Source: Flavobacterium sp. MFBS3-15
GTDB taxonomy: Bacteria; Bacteroidota; Bacteroidia; Flavobacteriales; Flavobacteriaceae
Reading direction: 5' to 3'
Length of the DNA: 64,000 nt
Assembly (NCBI RefSeq): GCF_026107645.2
Contig: NZ_JAPCHV010000020.1
Location: forward strand, 1-64,000
Made by a program: the position numbers and the translations under genes. Below, piece by piece: positions 7,873 through 18,200 of the stretch. Every line of letters starts with the position of its first letter. Position 1 is the stretch's first letter. Under the pieces are notes generated by a model that was not told the origin of the DNA, did no database searches, and saw nothing but the letters and a program-made list of their open reading frames with translations.

Positions 7873-8412
7873 TTACTCTTTAGGAATAAACTTCATGATC
7901 ATGTCGCCGGCATCTTTTGACGAAAGCTCAAGCGCATCTTCGGTAAGTTTGATTATAGTAGCATCTGACTTTTTGCTTTTATCCCGTTGTGAAACTGTAG
8001 TAAGTAGCTTACCATCATCGCTCAGCGTCCAACTTCCTTCATTTTTTATTTCCTGTCCGGCATTTTTAGTAATGTTTGTAAACGAACCATCCGGCTTAAA
8101 TTCGAAAGTCATGTTGCCTTTTACTTTTGATATATTTTCAGTAATGGTCTTTTTCATTTGTTCCTGATCTTCTTTAGGCAATTTTGCAACCATTGCAGAA
8201 GCATCAATCTCGTCAATCACCCATATTTTGGCAATCATGTGTTTAAGTTCACGGACGGGGACCTGTTTTGTTGCAGCAACACCTCCAGTTTTAGGAATGT
8301 CAGTCGTTGTAGGTTCTGTGCCTTGAACATTAGTATCACCTTTTTGCATGTCATTGCATGATACCATAAACATTGTTGCAGAAATCGCAAGGACTATATA
8401 TGTTAATTTCAT
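7873..8412 (-). CDS. Hypothetical lipoprotein, lipocalin-like
   Basis: A 179-residue protein with a lipoprotein signal peptide (MVSC lipobox, Cys19). The mature part has a Thr/Gly-rich spacer and then a segment (about 55-179) with the pattern FEFKPDGSF - EGSWTLSDDGKLL - IIKLTEDALEL. This resembles lipocalin-like (DUF4488/DUF5004-type) beta-barrel proteins of Bacteroidota. No function can be assigned. It is monocistronic, with a downstream terminator. The family call rests on the strand pattern only. Confidence 0.72.
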   Translation of the reverse strand: MKLTYIVLAISATMFMVSCNDMQKGDTNVQGTEPTTTDIPKTGGVAATKQVPVRELKHMIAKIWVIDEIDASAMVAKLPKEDQEQMKKTITENISKVKGNMTFEFKPDGSFTNITKNAGQEIKNEGSWTLSDDGKLLTTVSQRDKSKKSDATIIKLTEDALELSSKDAGDMIMKFIPKE

Positions 8413-8618
8413 AAATATTATTATTGGTTACAGATGCAAATGAAATAAAAATAATGACGCAAAAAAAATCAATAATAAGTTTATTAAACGATTTAATTAA
8501 TAAGACAGCATTTATTAACCAAAACTAAAGTTGTCGCAATCGACCCCTCTAGTTGTCGGTTTTACCCCTTAATTTATATTTCAATACCAGTACTTTTACT
8601 TAATCAATCTATGTTATC

Positions 8619-9470
8619 ATGAAAAAATTCATTTATGCAGGACTTACTTTAATTTTAAGCTTTGGCGGATATGCCCAAACTAAAAAAGGGTATGCACCTG
8701 TAAACGGCCTGCAACTTTATTATGAAATACATGGCAGCGGTAAACCTATAGTGCTACTCCACGGATCATTTATGACTATTGGCCTTAATTGGGACAAATT
8801 GATTCCCGAACTGTCCAAAACACAACAGGTAATTGCCATAGAAATGCAAGGCCACGGCCATACAGCTGACATCGACAGGCCTTACTCCTTTGAAACGTTG
8901 GCTGATGATGTTTCCAAGCTCCTTAAATACCTCAAAATAGAAAAAGCCGATATATTGGGCTATAGCCTGGGAGGTACTGTTGCCCTTGAATTTGGCATAA
9001 AGCATCCTGAACAAACCGGTAGGCTTATTATTATTTCGAGTGTCTACCAACACTCAGGCTGGTTGCCAGAGGTTAATGCAGCCATGAAGGAATTCAAACC
9101 CGATTTTTTTGATGCAACACCCCTTAAGCCTGCCTATGAAAAAGTAGCGCCTGAACCAAAAAACTGGAGAAAATTTGTATCAAAACTTATGGAATTTGAC
9201 ACAGAAGATTTCGATATAGGCCAGGCAAATTTAAAAGCGATGAAATCTCCGGTGCTTTTTATCATGGGTGATAATGATGGCGTTGACCTGAACCATACCG
9301 CCGAAATGTACCGGCTTTGCGGTGGTGGGGTATTTGCGGACATGACGGGGCTTCCAAAATCGCAATTGGCCATCCTTCCCGGTCAAACGCATGTTACCCT
9401 GATGATGGAAACTGAAAAAATAGCATATCTTATAAATACCTTCCTTAACGGGCAAAAAGCTAATAAATAA
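8619..9470 (+). CDS. Alpha/beta hydrolase
   Basis: A 283-residue secreted alpha/beta hydrolase. A signal peptide (about 1-20, ending GYAQ) is followed by the canonical fold: HGS oxyanion segment near residue 50, nucleophile elbow GYSLGG (Ser at about 116), the acid loop around MGDNDGVD and a C-terminal His in PGQTHVTL. Substrate is unknown; the family covers esterases, lactonases and peroxidase-like enzymes. It starts a plus-strand run with a VOC gene 27 bases downstream, the DUF1801 gene and a membrane protein, which may be one transcript. Confidence 0.88.
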   Translation: MKKFIYAGLTLILSFGGYAQTKKGYAPVNGLQLYYEIHGSGKPIVLLHGSFMTIGLNWDKLIPELSKTQQVIAIEMQGHGHTADIDRPYSFETLADDVSKLLKYLKIEKADILGYSLGGTVALEFGIKHPEQTGRLIIISSVYQHSGWLPEVNAAMKEFKPDFFDATPLKPAYEKVAPEPKNWRKFVSKLMEFDTEDFDIGQANLKAMKSPVLFIMGDNDGVDLNHTAEMYRLCGGGVFADMTGLPKSQLAILPGQTHVTLMMETEKIAYLINTFLNGQKANK

Positions 9471-9497
9471 CGAACCTATAACATAATATCAATCGTC

Positions 9498-9950
9498 ATG
9501 AAAAAGATAACACCATTCCTTTGGATTAATGCCAACCTGAAAGAAGTAATGGAGTATTATACTTCCATATTCAAAAACTCAAAAATTACCAGTGCGCACG
9601 AAATGGGCGACGGTTCCTTCATGACAGTATCTCTTGAGCTTGAAGGCCAGCACCTGATGCTACTGAACGGCGGGCAATTTGAACTCAACGATTCATTTTC
9701 ATTGTTTGTACGATGCGAAACCCAACAGGAAGTCGACTACTACTGGAGCAGCCTTACTGCTAATGGCGGTTCGGAAAGCATGTGCGGCTGGCTAAAAGAC
9801 AAATACGGCCTGTCATGGCAGATCATCCCGAATGTACTGATGGAACTTATGTCTGCCGGTGGCGAAGGATCAAAACGTGTAATGCAGGCTATGATGCAGA
9901 TGCGTAAGATTGAGATTTCAAAACTGGAAGAAGCCTATAATGCCAAATGA
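9498..9950 (+). CDS. VOC family protein (PhnB-like)
   Basis: A 150-residue vicinal-oxygen-chelate fold protein of the PhnB / 3-demethylubiquinone methyltransferase-like subgroup. Visible family motifs are PFLWINANLKEVMEYYTSIF at the N-terminus, HLMLLNGG, FSLFVRCETQQEVDYYW and GWLKDKYGLSWQI. Members are usually dimeric, some bind metals or bleomycin-like ligands, and most have no known substrate. It overlaps the DUF1801 reading frame by 11 bases, which suggests translational coupling. Confidence 0.9.
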   Translation: MKKITPFLWINANLKEVMEYYTSIFKNSKITSAHEMGDGSFMTVSLELEGQHLMLLNGGQFELNDSFSLFVRCETQQEVDYYWSSLTANGGSESMCGWLKDKYGLSWQIIPNVLMELMSAGGEGSKRVMQAMMQMRKIEISKLEEAYNAK

Positions 9951-10322
9951 TATGAAGAAGCCCGAAAACATCGACGAATATATAGCATCTTTTTCCGAGG
10001 ATATTCAAAAAATATTGCAGCACGTGCGGAAAACAATCCAAAAAGCTGCACCCGAGGCTAAGAAAAGATCAGTTACGCATTGCCAACATTTCATCTTGAT
10101 GGCAACCTTGTGCATTTTGCGGCATTTACCAATCACATCGGATTTTATGCATTACCTTCCGGAAACAGGGAATTTCAGGAAGAATTATCCCACTATAAAA
10201 CCGGAAAAGGCTCCATACAATTCCCGCTTAATGAACCTATGCCCACTGCACTGATAGAGAAAATAGTAAAATTCAGGGTGCAGGAGAACAAGGCAAAAGC
10301 ATCAATTAAAAAGAAAAAGTAG
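9940..10322 (+). pseudogene. DUF1801 (YdhG-like) gene broken by a one-base frameshift
   Basis: The first 40 or so codons encode a DUF1801 N-terminus (KKPENIDEYIASF...VRKTIQKAAPEAKK). The frame then runs into unrelated sequence, while the +2 frame continues with the expected KISYALPTFHL, HIGFYALPSG and GKGSIQFPLNEPMP motifs up to 10322. The shift maps to an A-rich run at about 10060-10068 and is best explained by loss of a single base. The start at 9940 is preferred because GGAAG lies seven bases upstream. It could be a sequencing error, a recent pseudogene or, less likely, programmed slippage at the AAAA run. Confidence 0.8.
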
Positions 10323-10411
10323 AGTCGACGCTCATTAATGCGTAAACATATAATAACCCACAAGCAACACAGTATTAAACTGCAAAGGATACTTTTGGGC
10401 AAAATCGAAAT

Positions 10412-10786
10412 GTGAAAAAGAAAACATTCCGCAAGCTCGAAGTCCTTCTGCACATCCTGACTGCAGCCATACTGCTTTTAAAAGGGTTTGATGAAGTTGT
10501 AAAGCGCCTGTATTTTCCAGGATGCATTCTCCTTGGGCTGGGCCTTTTAGTACTCATTATAAGCCTTTTTTGGAGAAAGCTGGGCATAAAACCGAAACAG
10601 GCACGTATCATGTGCTATTATATTGAGGCACCTGCCTTATTTTTAATTTCTTACATGCTTCATCTTGAGAAAAAAGGTGCGCTGCCACAGTTCTTTCTCT
10701 TGGCAGGCATGCTTTACCCTATGCTCGGGTTCATTTCATCTAAAAAATTCAAGAAAATAAATAAGTCTATTGGGAATATGCTATGA
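10412..10786 (+). CDS. Small integral membrane protein
   Basis: A 124-residue protein starting at GTG with four hydrophobic helices (about residues 12-25, 34-50, 68-82 and 88-106) separated by short basic loops and a Lys-rich C-terminus. I do not recognise a family. It lies 89 bases after the DUF1801 frame on the same strand and converges on the serine hydrolase gene with only 22 bases between. The long run of coherent transmembrane segments supports a real gene despite the GTG start. Confidence 0.68.
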   Translation: MKKKTFRKLEVLLHILTAAILLLKGFDEVVKRLYFPGCILLGLGLLVLIISLFWRKLGIKPKQARIMCYYIEAPALFLISYMLHLEKKGALPQFFLLAGMLYPMLGFISSKKFKKINKSIGNML

Positions 10787-10808
10787 AACCATTCTTATTA
10801 TTCCCCTT

Positions 10809-12188
10809 TTACTTTCTCTTTTTAGCAGGCATTTCACGGCCATTCTGATAAAGCACAACACGTTCAATGTTCCCTGAATCATCTTTAAAAAATTCAAGTT
10901 GCGCATCGACTACTTTCAGAAAGAATTTAGTTTCGGTTTCGGGGAACAGCTCAAAGCGTTGCTGTCCGGGCAGCTGCGTTTTAAGGCCGTTATCATATGT
11001 AATCTGCATAACATACCCGGGTGCCAGCTCATACTCACCTACATATGATTTCATTATTTCTTCTGATACAGCTACTTCCTTGCTTTTTACATTAAGAGGC
11101 AACTCATAAAGCAAGCGGCGGATAGTGTTTACCGGAATCCTGGTTTCAGTGTCATTATTCCTGAGTACAATGATTGTCTTATCATTATCCATCTGCCTTT
11201 CTATGTAGGTAGAGTACCCTGGCCAGCCTCCGCTATGCTGTGCAATTTTACCAAAGTCTTTGTTGACATCAATCATCCAGCCGAAACCATAATCTGTTTT
11301 TTCTCCATTGGGCAAATGAGGAATACTAAATATCAATTCACGTGATTTCTTCGAAACAAGCTTGTCAGCATACAGTGCACGGTCCCACCTGAGCAATTCT
11401 GTGGTAGTAGAGTTCACCGTACCATCCCCCACTATTCCATCCAGCCAAACCACCATTTTAGTCTGGGAAAAGTTATCAGGAAGCACTTTCTTACCGGTAA
11501 AATCAGTAATGTATCCGTAAGCGTAATTTTTAATCTCTTTTGGGGCATACCTCCTGGTATAGACAAAGGTATTGTCCATTTTGAGCGGAATGAAAATGTT
11601 CTTTTTAAGAAAGTCAGCATAACTCATGCCGGAAGCCTTTTCTATAATGGAAGCCAGTAGCGCATAGCCGGTGTTGCTGTATTCATACTTTGTTCCGGCA
11701 GGAAAAACTATAGCTGGCTTATAGGTAGCCATCATACTAATGATGTCCTTGTTAGTAGCAATATGGTTATGGTCCCATTGCTTATCCATTAACTCCATAT
11801 AATCCGGCAAACCACCCGTATGGTTCAACAGGTGCCTCACTGTCACATCTTTATAATAACCAAGCTCAGGAAAAAATTTTGAAAGCTTGTCATCATATTT
11901 CAGCTTGCCTTTCTCTTCAAGCATTACGACTGCCATGGCCGTAAACTGCTTGGAAACAGAGGCCAACTCAAATATCGAATTCTCATCCAGCGCTTCCCTT
12001 GTTTCCTCATTACGAAGGCCAAAACTCTTTTTATATACCGGATTGCCTTTTTCGGCGATGAGTACGTTACCATTAAACTGGCCTTTGGCGTGCATTGCTG
12101 TGAACAGGCTGTCAATACGTGAAATTCGATCCTGGGCGTTAACAGCAACCGAAAGTGCTATAGTTAGGCAAATTATTACTTTTTTCAT
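10809..12188 (-). CDS. Serine hydrolase of the class C beta-lactamase family
   Basis: A 459-residue exported protein of the beta-lactamase/transpeptidase-like superfamily. The ATG at 12188 is chosen because a clean signal peptide (MKKVIICLTIALSVAVNAQ) begins there; an open frame extends 21 codons further upstream. Catalytic motifs are SVSK (Ser77/Lys80), YSN and HSG in QHSGGWPG. A separate C-terminal beta-rich domain of about 100 residues (EEIMKSYVGEYELAPGY) matches the DUF3471-type extension of this family. It is probably an esterase or D-aminopeptidase rather than a true beta-lactamase. It follows the 2070-aa adhesin gene by 67 bases on the same strand, so read-through is possible. Confidence 0.9.
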   Translation of the reverse strand: MKKVIICLTIALSVAVNAQDRISRIDSLFTAMHAKGQFNGNVLIAEKGNPVYKKSFGLRNEETREALDENSIFELASVSKQFTAMAVVMLEEKGKLKYDDKLSKFFPELGYYKDVTVRHLLNHTGGLPDYMELMDKQWDHNHIATNKDIISMMATYKPAIVFPAGTKYEYSNTGYALLASIIEKASGMSYADFLKKNIFIPLKMDNTFVYTRRYAPKEIKNYAYGYITDFTGKKVLPDNFSQTKMVVWLDGIVGDGTVNSTTTELLRWDRALYADKLVSKKSRELIFSIPHLPNGEKTDYGFGWMIDVNKDFGKIAQHSGGWPGYSTYIERQMDNDKTIIVLRNNDTETRIPVNTIRRLLYELPLNVKSKEVAVSEEIMKSYVGEYELAPGYVMQITYDNGLKTQLPGQQRFELFPETETKFFLKVVDAQLEFFKDDSGNIERVVLYQNGREMPAKKRK

Positions 12189-12255
12189 TAGTTTGGGTTT
12201 TGTTCTTTCCTCTAAGACGATTCCTTTGTCCTGATAGTTGTACAGACCCAAAAGA

Positions 12256-15200
12256 TTATCGTATTAACGAGAAATGCGCTTTAAATTCCCTGTCCAGGCC
12301 GTTAGTACGGTATTTAACTACAAACCAGTAATCCGTTGCCGGCAATGGGGCACCATTAAAAGTACCATCCCATCCTTCATAGCCCGGTTTTACGATAGCT
12401 ATCACTTTACCATACCGGTCAAATATCGAAATTTCGGTTGTATAGTTATTTAGCCCGGTTATGTTCCATGTATCGTGTTCCCCATCGCCGTTAGGGCTGA
12501 AGAAATGAGGATAATTGAGCGCGCTCACTATTGTCTGGCCATTTCCGCATCCATTCACATCGCGTATGGCAACCGTATAAACACCCTGCGCAATATTATG
12601 GAAGTACGGTTCTGACTGCCATGGACCGCCATCAAGACTGTACTCGTAATTGCCCAACCCGCCTGTTGTACTGATACTTATTGTTTGGTTATTGCTAAAC
12701 GCCGGGCCCGCTTCGGCCATAATTACGGGTGCCGAGGAAACACCAATGGTTGCTGTTGCCTGCCCTACACAACCTGTGGCAGTATTGGTTGCAGTAACAC
12801 TGTAAACCCCAGGTTCAGCAATGACAATGCTCCCCAGTACATTTGCCTGCACTATATTATCCTTTTTCCATTCAAAGGTATAACCTGCCGAAAGCCCGGT
12901 ATTCAGTAAAATTGCTCCATACTCGCCGGTTGTCAAGTCCTGGCAAAGGTAATCATCAGCAATATCAAGCTCAGGAAGGCCATTGACAGTAAATAACATA
13001 CTAGCTGTATTTTCGCACAGTCCGGGAGCAGCGGGCACAGTATACGAAATCATGGTTACACCCGGTGCCAGGGCAGTAATCTCACCGGTTGCACTAATTG
13101 TAGCTACCGTTGTACTGCTGCTTGCCCAGGTTCCTCCGGTTACCGTATTGGCCAATTGAAGCGTTTCACCCTCGCAAACTTCCGTGCCGCCTGTTATGGT
13201 TCCCGGATCTACAGCTGCAGGGGGATTATTGATGACTATCGGAGGGGTTATTGAGGTACATCCTGAGGCATTTTTGACCGTTATTTGGTAAGTTCCGGGT
13301 AACAGATTGGCGAAATAAGTTCCCGTCTGGAAACTCACACCATTAATGCTGTAGCTCAACCCCTGCCCTGTCGGCGAATTTATCGTAACTGTACCTTTTG
13401 TCTCACCGCAACCGGGGTCTGCCACGGTTAAATCGGCGATTGCCGGCAAAGCCTGCGGTGGGTTTATTGTTATGCTCTTGTTAGAAGTACATCCATCGGC
13501 ATTTTGTACAGTAAGGACATAGCTGCCCGGTGCAACATTGGCAAACGAAGTTCCTGCCTGGAACGCACCGCCAATACTATAGGTATACCCCGGGCCTGTC
13601 GGATAATCCACTGTAACGGTACCGGTACCAACACTACAGAACGGCTGTGTAACCGTAACCGATGCCAGGGCCGGTACCACCGGGGCCGGATTCACTGTAT
13701 ATGGTGTGGACACAGACGTACATCCAAAAGCTGTTTTCACCGTTATGGTATAGGTTCCGGAAGGCACTGCGAAGAAAGTTGTCGCTGCCTGGAAGTTGAC
13801 CCCGTCAATACTATAGGTGTAACCTGCCCCAAGAGGCGATGTTATCACGATATTGGCTGCGGTAGTACAATTTGCCGGTGTAATTAAGGCTATTGCCGGA
13901 ACTGGAGTTACCGGCTGTGGGTTGATGGTTACGGGTACGCTTACTATACAGCCATTGGCCGCTTTCACATAGATGGTATAGTTTCCGGAAGCCAGGTTTG
14001 GGAAGTTTTTCTCCGTATCATAAGTAACACCGTCTATACTATAGGTAATTCCGTTGCCTATCGGGGCAACAATCAATATCCCGCCTGTAGCAGATGTACA
14101 GGTAGTTTGCGTTACAGAGAGCAATGGTGTCCCCGGCCCGGCAAGGCCCGGTTGTATGGCATAGGGCCCTGAAGTTGCCGTACATCCGCCGGCGCTTTTT
14201 ACTGTTACGGTATAATTGCCTGCAGGCGGATTGGTAAATACCGGATTGGTTTGGAATGTGGTTCCGTTGAGGCTATACATAAAACCGGCGCCTACCGGCG
14301 AAGTCACAGTAATGGTTCCGGGGGTGCCGCAATTGGGTTGTACCACTGTAACCAATGGAGCCGTAGGAACCACCGGTGCGGTGCTCATAGCAACAGGAAC
14401 AGTTATAGAAGTACAACCTAACGGGTTGCGTACCGTTACACTATAGGCAAAGCCTCCTGTCAATCCGCTAAACACAGTACCCGACTGAAAGTTTAGCCCG
14501 TCTATGCTGTACTCATACTGTGGCCCAAGCGGTGCCAGTACAGTAAGTGTACCTGTAGCCGAAGTACAATCCGGGTGGTCGTCTTCCAAAGTAGCAACAG
14601 GAGGGGGGAGGGCTGCTGCACTTACCGTAACCGGATATAGTTGCGAGACACATCCTGATGCATTTTTTACATATACAGTATAATCTGCAGGAACAAGGTT
14701 GCTGAACATGGTTGATGCCTGGTAAGAGATGCCGTTGATGCTATAGGTATACCCGGTCCCGACAGGCGAATTGATGCCGATGCTACCCACCGGGGTGTCG
14801 CACACGGGCTGTACAACTGTTACATCGGGAACGGCAGGTATGGCAGGCTGCGGATTGATGGTTATGGCGGAAGTGGTAGAAACACATCCCGCTGCATTTT
14901 TGGTCGTTATGGTATAGGTTGCCCCGCCGGCCAGGTTGGTAAAGGATGTACCCGCCTGAAAGTTGGTACCATCAATACTATAAGTGAAACCGGTTCCTGT
15001 AGGGCTGCTTACCGTTATGGTGCCGGTAGCCGATGTACAGGTTGGCTGTATTACATTAACCGTAGCAACAGGCGGTGTGAGCGGTGAGGCATTGATAACC
15101 ACATTGCTCAATGTAGAAACGCATCCCGTACCGCTTTTTACATATACGGTATAGGTTCCCGGATTCACATTTGAAAATTGCATGCCGGGTTGGTAGGTTG

Positions 15201-18200
15201 TCCCGTTTATGCTGTAGGTATAACCAGGGTTAGCCGGAAAATCAACGGTAATAGAACCCAAAGGCGAGCTGCATGAAGGCTGTGCTGTGGTTACGCTTGC
15301 CACTGCAGGCATTTCGGGTGCAGCGTTAAGGGTTATCGGCCCTGTAGTGGAAAGGCACCCCGAAGCATTTTGCACGGTAATGGCATACGAGGGAGCAGCC
15401 GGAAGATTGGTAAATGCGGCAGATGGCTGAAACGTTGTACCGTCAAGGCTGTAACTGTAGCCTGTACCCACAGGTGTGGTCACGGTTATTGTGCCGGTAG
15501 CCGAAGAACAGCTGGGCTGTGTTACCGTATAGGTAGCCACTGGCGGGATAACCGGTACAGGATTGACTACAACATTACCCAATTGGGAAATACATACGCC
15601 GGCCGCTTTTACATATACAGTATAAGTGCCGCCTGTCGTAACTGTAAACTGCGTACCCGGCTGATAGTTGGTACCATCGATGCTGTAAGTAAGTGCAGGG
15701 CCAAGCGGCGAATCGACGACAATGGTACCGGATGGTGCCAAACATTCCGGTTGCGTAACACTAACGGTTGGAACGGCAGGCACTTCCGGAGCAGCATTCA
15801 GGTGAATCGGCGCCGTCTGCGAAATACACCCTGACGCATTTTGCACTGTTACTACATAATCGGCGTCAGCAGGGAGGCCGGTAAATGAAGTACCCGCCTG
15901 AAAATAGCTTCCGTCCACACTATACATATAGCCGGTCCCTACCGGTGTGCTAATGCTAATGCTGCCGGTCGCAGAAGCACAGTTGGGCTGGGTAACCGTG
16001 TAGGTCGCAACCGCAGGTAATACAGGAACAGTGTTGATTATAATGTTGTCCTGCTGTGAAACGCATACGCCATCCGCTTTTACATATACACTATAATTAC
16101 CGCCCGTAAGTCCGGTAAACTGCGCGCCGGCCTGGTAATTAGTGCCATCAATACTATAAGTAAGATTTGCGCCCAGTGGCGAATCTACAACAATTGTACC
16201 CGATGGCGCTGTACACTCCGGTTGGGTGACTGTAACTATCGGTACAGCAGGGACTTCGGGTGCAGCATTGATGTGTATCGGCCCTGAGTATAAAATGCAT
16301 CCTGAAGGGCTCTGTATTGTCACCACATAATCTGCATCGGCTGCAAGGCCTGTAAATATTGGGGCTGCCTGATACGTTGTTGAAGGGTATAAACTATAAC
16401 CATACCCCGTGCCTACTGGTGAATTAACAGTAATGCTTCCCGTAGAAGATGAACAATCTGGTTGGGTGAAGGTTACTAATGTAGACGTTGGAGCTATCGG
16501 CGCGTCATCAACCTGTATGTCATTCAGTTGCGAAATGCAATCGCCCGCACCTTTTACATATACTGTATAGGTACCACCAGAAAGTCCTGAAAACGAAGTA
16601 CCTGACTGGTAATTGATATTGTTAAGGCTGTAAGTGAACGCTGCACCTAAAGGCGAATCAACGGTTATGGTTCCCGACTGTACGGTACAAGTGGGTTGGG
16701 TTACGGTTACCACAGGCACATCGGGTGTGTCATTTATAACAATGGGGGCACTGCTGCTTCCTCCTACAAGGCAAATGCTCAGGTCTTCCTCAATTTCGTA
16801 AGTAACGGTATAGTTACCCGGCGTGCTTGCCGCTATGTCAATTTCTCCGGTGGTGGTGTTGATTACAAGGCCGCTTCCACCGCTGAACTGCCCTCCTGTT
16901 GTAAAACCGCCTGCCAACACCGGCGAAACATTTCCGTCATCATTGCAAACTGTTGCCGGCAGCGTGAATGTGGTTACCGGCGGAGTAGCCGAATTCACAA
17001 CGTTTACATCTATTGCCCCAACCACGCTTTCGCAACCGGAGGCCGATGTCTGGCTCACATAATAAGTCACGGTTCCTGTATCGGTAGTTGTTGGCACAGG
17101 CGCTCCCCCGGCCCCATCATCAGGATACCAGTTGAGTGTGTGTCCGGGCAGCGCAATTGCCGTTAGCGGCACTGCCGTCTGTCCCTGGCAATAGGTAACT
17201 GTTGCCACCTCCGGTGGGGCAGGATCCGCCCCTGCATAATTTATGCGCAGGGTGCTGGTACAATAGGCCGTAGTCCAGTCGTAATAATAAGCTCCCTGCT
17301 GGCCAAACCCTGTAATCGTTGTGGTGTTGCCTGTAGGACTGCCTATTACTGTAGCCGTAGGGTTATCGGCATGCGCCGACCAGGTTCCTGTACCGGCAGC
17401 AGATACATTCGCCGTACCTGTGCCGCAATTCATATTGTACGGGTTGGAAGAAAGTATGCCGTTATTGGCAGTAAAGGAAATCGCATCAAGGTAGTTGCCC
17501 ACACTCGCGCCGCCCACACTGGAAACCGACTGGAATATAAACCGCGTGGTAGTCTGCCCTGAAGGAACAGTATAATTGCCGGTATAATATACCCATGCCG
17601 TATTGCCCGTAGTAGCAGTATGCACCGGGGTATATGGGCCTCCCGGAGGGCCTGCAAGCAGCTGGCAGGTATCAGTACCCTGCCTGCCCCTGTGTGCAAA
17701 GCCATAGCTGAAAACCGTTGGCTGCGGCGTAGCATAATCCTGGTATACGCCCGACACCAGGTTGGCGTTAAGCTCTATGAACTGGACACCATCATACGAC
17801 GGTACATTCTCATAATTGGGCACGACCCAAAATTCCATCATCTGGTCGGATGCCGTAGTACGCCAACCCTGTACTGCATTATGGTTGGCAAACACCGGAA
17901 AGGTAGTTGGCGCAGGTGGTGGTGGCGATTCAAAACTGTAGTTGATCGTTGTTACCAGGCAGTTGGTTTGGTTGGCGCTCGAAGGTGCCGGCGGCGTAGT
18001 GACGCATACTGTAAAACCAAGGTTGTTATTTGGCGAGGCAAGATTATAAAACAACCTGAGCTTATATACGGTTCCGGCAGTTAGGCCGGTAGCCATGATA
18101 ACATTGTTCACACTGCAGTAAAGGGGTGTCAGTGAAGCACAGTCCCCACTATACAGCCCCATAATGGCCGGCTGGGCAGTATTTAAGTTGAAGCCGGAAA

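Noticed and set aside
12189-12251. Upstream start for the serine hydrolase
   Set aside because: The 21 extra residues break the signal peptide that begins at 12188.
13210-16712. Regular 230-base spacing that could look like a CRISPR array
   Set aside because: The period is in coding sequence, the repeats are degenerate and too long, and the frame stays open across the whole array.
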